NCBI GenBank assembly: GCA_031366605.1 | Contig: JANLOO010000056.1 | Coordinates: 26,342 to 90,341, forward strand | Length of the DNA stretch: 64,000 nucleotides | DNA from: CALMEC01 sp031366605 | Lineage (GTDB): Bacteria; Actinomycetota; Thermoleophilia; Miltoncostaeales; Miltoncostaeaceae | Direction of reading: 5' to 3' | Shown: positions 59,587 through 64,000 of the stretch, in pieces | Numbering within the stretch: position 1 is the first letter of the stretch | Layout: the number at the start of each line of letters is the position of its first letter | Position numbers and translations under genes: made by a program | Notes under the pieces: generated by a model | Databases searched by the model: none | Told to the model about the DNA's origin: nothing | Seen by the model: the letters and a program-made list of their open reading frames with translations, nothing else

Positions 59587-61878
59587 ATGACCGGGGACGA
59601 CCCAGAGATTCGGCGGAGGAGCACATCGCACGCCATCGACGAAGGGCGGGGCCGGGTGGACGGCGGCTCAGAACCCGTCGTCGGCAGTGCGCATGAGATC
59701 CTTGGGGCCGCTGCCGCCGGGTTGGGCACCTCGGTGGACCTTGCGGAGACGCTCGAGATCATCGCCGATTCGGCGAAGCGCGCCCTGGGGGCCCAGCGGG
59801 CCACCTGCTATGCAAACGACGTCGACGCCCAGGTCGTGTCAGCGGTCTACACGACGGAGGACGATCCGAAGCGCCGCGCCTTCCTGCAGCACGCTGTGGG
59901 TCGTGGGCCCGCGGAACTCCCAATCTGGGGCCTTCAGCTCGCGCAGTTGGACCCCCTGCTCGTCGTCGAGGACGTCACGAGCAGTCCGATCGTCTCGCCT
60001 GCGCTCGCTGCCCGTCTGGGTTCGGGGGCGTTCCTCGGTGTGCGCCTCGAGCACCGCTCCGTGCGGGCCGACGACGCGCCGGCCCTGCTGGGCACGTTGT
60101 TCTTGAGCTACGCAGGCCCGCGGCGCTTCTCAGCGATCGAGCAGCAGGCCGCACGCGGGTTGGCCAACCTCGCCGCCCTCGCGATGGCCAACGCCCGCTT
60201 GCACGCCGAAGCTATGGCCACAGCAGCGCAGAACGAGGTGTTGGCCGCCGAGCAGGCAGCGCTTCGGAGGGTGGCGACAGCGGTCGCGTCGGATGAACCG
60301 CAAGAGGTCTTCTCTCTGGTTGGGGAGGAGGTCGCCAAGCTGCTGGATGCCGACGGAGGAGCTGTCGTGCGCTTCGAGGGTGGGACCCTCGGGGTGCTGA
60401 TCGGCAGCTGGGCTGCGGAGGATGTGCCCCGTCGGTTGCTCGGTGTGGGCCTGCCGCTCTCGGGCGACAGCGCGAGCGCCCGCGTGTTTCGCACGGGACG
60501 CGCGGCGCGGATGGAGAACTATCGAATGCTTGACGAGCCGACGGCGCAGGTCATGGGGCCGATTCCGTACCGGAGCGGCGTGGCAGCGCCGATCCGGGTT
60601 GGTTCACAACTGTGGGGGGCGGTCGCCGTGGTCACCCGCTCGCCGGAGCCGTTTCCGCCCGACAGCGAGGAACGCCTGGTCCAGTTCGCTGCGCTCGTCG
60701 CTGTCGCGATCGCCAACGCCGAGGCTCGCGCCGAGCTTGCCACGCAGGCCGCCACCGACCCCCTCACGGCCTTGCCGAACCGTCGTACGCTGGAGGCGTG
60801 TCTGGAACGCGCCGTCGAGCAGGCGCGGCGGGCCGGACGGCCACTGTCGCTGCTGGTGCTCGATCTGGACGGATTCAAGGAAATCAACGACAGTCAGGGC
60901 CACGACGCCGGTGACGGTGTGCTGCGGGTCACGGCGCGCACTCTGGAGGCGGCCTTGCGCCCGGGTGATCTGGCCGGGCGCCTCGGCGGGGAGGAGTTTC
61001 TCGTACTCCTGCCGGACACCTCCTCGCGAGCGGCCTGGCTGGTCGCAGAACGGCTACGGGCGGCCATCACCTCCCAAACCGTTGAGGGCGTACCGAACGT
61101 CACGGTCAGCGTGGGTGTCGCCAGCTTCCCCGGCCACGGCGTGAGCTCGGGCGAACTCTTGCGGGCGGCCGACAGCGCCATGTATGACGCGAAGGCGCTC
61201 GGGCGCGATCGGACGATGGTTTTCAGCCCGAGCCAGGCGGCGATCCGTATCGAGCGGACGGAACGTGCCCAGGCCGGTTGGGAGGGATATGTGGGAAGCG
61301 TGCTCGCTCTGGCGGTCGCCGTGGACGCCCGCGACCCCTCGACGCATCAGCATTCGCAGGCCGTCGCCGGCTACGCCGCCGCGATCGCCGTCCAGCTCGG
61401 CCTTGACGGTGACCGGGTGGAGGAGGTCCGCATCGCGGGGCTCTTGCACGATGTCGGCAAGGTCGGCGTGCCAGATGCGGTGCTGCAGAAACCGGGGGCA
61501 TTGACCGACGAGGAGTGGGTCCAGATGCGGCGACACCCCGAAATTGGGGCACGTCTCCTCGTCCACCCCGAGCTCTCCTCCATACGTGAATGGGTGCTCC
61601 GTCACCACGAACAACCCGATGGGAGCGGCTACCCAGACGGGTTGGTCGGCTCGCAGATCCCCATCGAGGCAAAGATCCTCGCCGTGGCCGACGCCTACGA
61701 GGCGATGATCGCCGACCGACCCTATCGACAGGGATTGAGTCCGCTGATCGCGCGGACCGAGCTGGAGGAGGGCCGCGGCCGGCAGTTCGACGCCGACGTG
61801 GTCGCGGCGTTCCTCGCATTCCTCTCCGGCGGTGCCGGCGCGACTGCGCTCGAGGTGGCAGACAGCACCATCTCGTGA
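59587..61878 (+). CDS. GAF-GAF-GGDEF-HD-GYP c-di-GMP signalling protein
   Basis: 763 soluble residues. Two GAF sensor domains (about 35-215 and 230-385) precede a GGDEF diguanylate cyclase (about 395-560: TDPLTALPNRRTLE, active-site GGEEF in GRLGGEEFLVLLP). An HD-GYP phosphodiesterase follows (about 575-750: LLHDVGKVGVPDAVLQKPG, HHEQPDGSGYPDGL). Both catalytic signatures look intact, so one polypeptide may make and degrade c-di-GMP according to its GAF inputs. ATG 59587 is the first start in frame. Confidence 0.92.
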   Translation: MTGDDPEIRRRSTSHAIDEGRGRVDGGSEPVVGSAHEILGAAAAGLGTSVDLAETLEIIADSAKRALGAQRATCYANDVDAQVVSAVYTTEDDPKRRAFLQHAVGRGPAELPIWGLQLAQLDPLLVVEDVTSSPIVSPALAARLGSGAFLGVRLEHRSVRADDAPALLGTLFLSYAGPRRFSAIEQQAARGLANLAALAMANARLHAEAMATAAQNEVLAAEQAALRRVATAVASDEPQEVFSLVGEEVAKLLDADGGAVVRFEGGTLGVLIGSWAAEDVPRRLLGVGLPLSGDSASARVFRTGRAARMENYRMLDEPTAQVMGPIPYRSGVAAPIRVGSQLWGAVAVVTRSPEPFPPDSEERLVQFAALVAVAIANAEARAELATQAATDPLTALPNRRTLEACLERAVEQARRAGRPLSLLVLDLDGFKEINDSQGHDAGDGVLRVTARTLEAALRPGDLAGRLGGEEFLVLLPDTSSRAAWLVAERLRAAITSQTVEGVPNVTVSVGVASFPGHGVSSGELLRAADSAMYDAKALGRDRTMVFSPSQAAIRIERTERAQAGWEGYVGSVLALAVAVDARDPSTHQHSQAVAGYAAAIAVQLGLDGDRVEEVRIAGLLHDVGKVGVPDAVLQKPGALTDEEWVQMRRHPEIGARLLVHPELSSIREWVLRHHEQPDGSGYPDGLVGSQIPIEAKILAVADAYEAMIADRPYRQGLSPLIARTELEEGRGRQFDADVVAAFLAFLSGGAGATALEVADSTIS

Positions 61879-62155
61879 CCGGCTGTCGGGGTGTGCAGTA
61901 TCGAGGCGAGCCTCTCTCGGCCCGAGCCAACGATCCGACTCTGTCCGCCGAGCGGAGGCAATGAACCCTCCGGGCCGTCAAACGCGCGCGGGACGCCGTC
62001 GATGAGGTTCGCCGTGCCGACCGGCAACGGTTGCGTGAAGGCGACCGGACCACAACCGGAGGCCATCCAGGACCACTTGAGTGTCAGAAGCGCCCGACAT
62101 CTGCCCACATCAAGAAGCGCCGTGGGTCGGACACCGCTGCACGCGGACCAATCCG

Positions 62156-63583
62156 TCAGTCGTGGTGGTCGCCGTCGAACGCGCTCACCGCGCGAAGCAG
62201 GTGGTTGTCGCCGCCCGCCGCCTTGGCTGCGTACATCTCCTTGTCGGCGATCTTGACGAGATGTTCAGCACTCAGGCGAGGGTCACTGGTTGTTGCGATG
62301 CCGATGCTCGCGCGGACGTAGAGCGGATCGCTCCCTGACACGAAGGGCCGCCCGAGCACCCCGGCGATGCGCTCCGCGACGGCGACGATATCCGTCATCG
62401 CGTGGAGCCCTTCGCACACGATGACGAACTCGTCGCCGCCGAGCCGTGCGACGATGTCCTGACCGCGGCAGGCCTCGAGAAGGCGTCGCGAGACATCGGT
62501 CAGCACCCGGTCTCCCTCGTCGTGACCGTAGGTGTCGTTGACGGCCTTGAAGCCGTCCAGGTCGATGAACAGCACGGCGAGGATGCAGGGGGCACGGCGC
62601 ATACGGGCGAGCGCCTCCCGCAACGCGTGCAGGAGCGTGGCACCGTTCATGAGTCCGGTGAGCGGATCATGCCGGGCCCGGTGTTCGAGCTCGTGTTCGG
62701 CCACCTTGAGCTTGGTCAGGTCGCGCGTGACTGCGAGAACCCCTTCGACTTGGCCTTCCGATCCGATCTCCGGAACGATTCGTGACTGCAGCCACCGCGA
62801 GCCGGCGGGGCCGGGAAGTTCGAGATCCACCTCCACCTGCGCGCACTCACGCAGAACTCGCTCGAGCGCGGGAAGCCATGTGGCGACGAACTCCGGGCTC
62901 AGGCCCGCGATCTCCCGGCAGGTCCGGCCCAGGAAGTCCCCTGCCGGCCGGCCGGTGAGCGCGAGGGCAGCTTGATTGATGTACGTGAACCGCAATTGCG
63001 CGTCGAAGCGCACGATGGCGTCGGGTGAGACTTCGAGCACCCGCCGCAGATCAGCTTCGACGCGACGCAGCTCGCTGAGCGAGTGCTCGAGCGCCTCAGT
63101 GGCCCTCCGCGCCTGCATTTCGGCCATGATCCGGGGGGTGATGTCGCGTGAGACCCCGAACGTGCCCACGATCTGTCCGGTCTCACTGCGCATCGGGAGT
63201 TTGGTCGTCGAGACCCAGGTGTCGTCGCGGTCCGGCCATTTCTGGTGTTCGACGGAGTCCATCATCGGTTGGCCGGTGATGATGATGCGTTGCTCGTCGT
63301 CGCGGGCTGTTTGGGCGTGCTCGGACGTGAAATGGGCGAAATCGTCCCGGCCCTCTTCCTGCAGAGGATCGTCCGTTCCGTACGAGTCCGCCGTCCCGCG
63401 CGAGACGCGCAGGTACCGCGATTCCAGGTCTTTGAAGTAGACGATGTCCGTCGCCGTGCGCATCAAGTTCCTGAAACAGAGCAGATCGAGGGCAGCCCGC
63501 TCGTCGAAGGCCGCCGACGGGGGAATCACGACCGGCGACTCAGCTGACGCTTGATGTTTGGAGACTGCTTTCGTTGTTGCCAT
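62156..63583 (-). CDS. PAS-PAS-GGDEF diguanylate cyclase
   Basis: 475 residues. Two PAS domains (about 35-170, with DIVYFKDLESRYLRVSRGTA and GTFGVSRDITPR; about 190-310, with VSPDAIVRFDAQLRFTYINQ) precede a GGDEF domain (about 320-470: HDPLTGLMNGATLLHALREA, LFIDLDGFKAVNDTYGHDEG and active-site RLGGDEFVIV). No membrane segment is seen, so it senses an internal signal. ATG 63583 (MATTKAV) is chosen over an upstream in-frame start. Confidence 0.92.
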   Translation of the reverse strand: MATTKAVSKHQASAESPVVIPPSAAFDERAALDLLCFRNLMRTATDIVYFKDLESRYLRVSRGTADSYGTDDPLQEEGRDDFAHFTSEHAQTARDDEQRIIITGQPMMDSVEHQKWPDRDDTWVSTTKLPMRSETGQIVGTFGVSRDITPRIMAEMQARRATEALEHSLSELRRVEADLRRVLEVSPDAIVRFDAQLRFTYINQAALALTGRPAGDFLGRTCREIAGLSPEFVATWLPALERVLRECAQVEVDLELPGPAGSRWLQSRIVPEIGSEGQVEGVLAVTRDLTKLKVAEHELEHRARHDPLTGLMNGATLLHALREALARMRRAPCILAVLFIDLDGFKAVNDTYGHDEGDRVLTDVSRRLLEACRGQDIVARLGGDEFVIVCEGLHAMTDIVAVAERIAGVLGRPFVSGSDPLYVRASIGIATTSDPRLSAEHLVKIADKEMYAAKAAGGDNHLLRAVSAFDGDHHD

Positions 63584-63864
63584 GACCTCTCTGTCGGCAC
63601 GCGAGGGGACGCGCGACATCCCCGGGTGGGGTTTTTCGAGCATTCATACCGTGACCAACCCGGCTCTCATACCGAAACGACCCCGACAGCGTCCGCGCCG
63701 CCCCCCGACGCGCGTCACACGCGCAGGGAGCGAGGTGATCGGCGACCCGTCGGCGGCGTGGGTTGGGGAACCAGCCGGCGGGAAGTTTCGCTTGAAGGCC
63801 ACGCGTGTGCAGCGGAAAGACTCAATCGGAACCACGAGTACAGCGCAATTCACATCTCGCGAGA

Positions 63865-63938
63865 TAGCGGCGGTAGGACTCGAACCTACGACACGCGGAT
63901 TATGATTCCGCTGCTCTAACCAGCTGAGCTACGCCGCC
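63865..63938 (-). tRNA. tRNA-Met (CAT anticodon)
   Basis: A 74-base reverse-strand cloverleaf. The acceptor stem starts GGCGGCG, the D arm is TAGCTCAGCTGGTTAGAGC, the anticodon loop has CAT, and the T arm contains GGTTCGAGTCC. The first acceptor pair is G-T and the discriminator is A. It lacks the C1-A72 mismatch of initiators, so it is probably the elongator. CCA is not encoded. Confidence 0.92.
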
Positions 63939-63956
63939 ATGATCGCCCGAAGGCGA

Positions 63957-64000
63957 AGCCCAGTAACGGACTCGAACCGTTGACCCCCTCCTTACCATGG
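63957..64000 (-). tRNA. tRNA-Thr (GGT anticodon), partial at window end
   Basis: The 3' portion of a tRNA on the reverse strand: anticodon loop ATGGTAA (anticodon GGT), T arm AACGG-TTCGAGT-CCGTT, acceptor ACTGGGC and discriminator T. The 5' half lies outside the window. It follows 18 bases before tRNA-Met in the same orientation, so they are probably one transcript. Confidence 0.88.

Noticed and set aside
1..64000. CRISPR array or phage structural module
   Set aside because: No regularly spaced repeats with unique spacers and no capsid, tail or terminase genes were seen.

Overview
This 64 kb window is high-GC DNA from an actinobacterium. The closest match I can suggest is the deep-branching Thermoleophilia/Solirubrobacterales. 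That is an inference from the futalosine-type menaquinone genes, a split b6-type cytochrome bc complex, secreted NHL, PKD and FecR-like proteins, many GTG starts, and 4-base GTGA/ATGA overlaps between genes. No taxonomic marker gene is present, so the placement is tentative.

Layout, left to right. (1) 1-6.2 kb is a damaged accessory region. It holds a truncated and frameshifted prenyl synthase, a frameshifted DUF4145 gene, and a segment of about 4.5 kb bounded by a 47-bp direct repeat. One copy of that repeat is the 3' part of an intact tRNA-Lys(CTT) gene, which is the signature of a tRNA-integrated island. Its cargo is a TetR regulator, a hydrolase-glycosyltransferase fusion interrupted by an in-frame TAG, a DsrE-like protein and a broken cupin gene. 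(2) 6.2-17.8 kb carries an amidohydrolase (candidate MqnX), tatA, dcd, lipA, secreted repeat proteins, a CHASE2 class III cyclase, a Crp-type regulator and a rhodanese. (3) 17.8-33.7 kb is a respiratory and tetrapyrrole block: mqnC, mqnA, a truncated radical-SAM paralogue, a polyprenyl diphosphate synthase, the ubiE-like methyltransferase and ubiX; then a Rieske/cytochrome b/cytochrome c complex; then ubiD, a prenyl-synthase-like small protein, hemL and hemB. Secreted proteins and a DNA glycosylase lie between these operons. (4) 33.7-47.8 kb carries a possible RiPP-like leader protein, aat, an ABC-2 exporter, an M23-like protein with YmdB, GT87-type membrane glycosyltransferases, an aminotransferase with Ddl, a cupin and a two-component system. 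(5) 47.8-53.9 kb has an MMPL exporter with a divergent MarR regulator, an enoyl-CoA hydratase, RDD and small membrane proteins, an HMA protein and an ArgH-like lyase. (6) 53.9-57.8 kb is a cobalamin-riboswitch-controlled ECF transporter operon that starts with a DUF4430 (transcobalamin C-domain-like) lipoprotein. (7) 57.8-63.6 kb has three cyclic-di-GMP signalling proteins. The window ends in tRNA-Met and a partial tRNA-Thr.

Functional logic: the mqn/ubi genes make menaquinone for the bc complex, and hemB/hemL supply haem to it. The cyclase, the Crp regulator and a near-ideal Crp-family operator suggest a local cAMP circuit. The most attractive candidates for something undescribed are the DUF4430 lipoprotein in the B12 ECF operon, the barrel-deleted MqnC/MqnE paralogue, the prenyl-synthase-like half protein, and the leader-like 93-residue protein.
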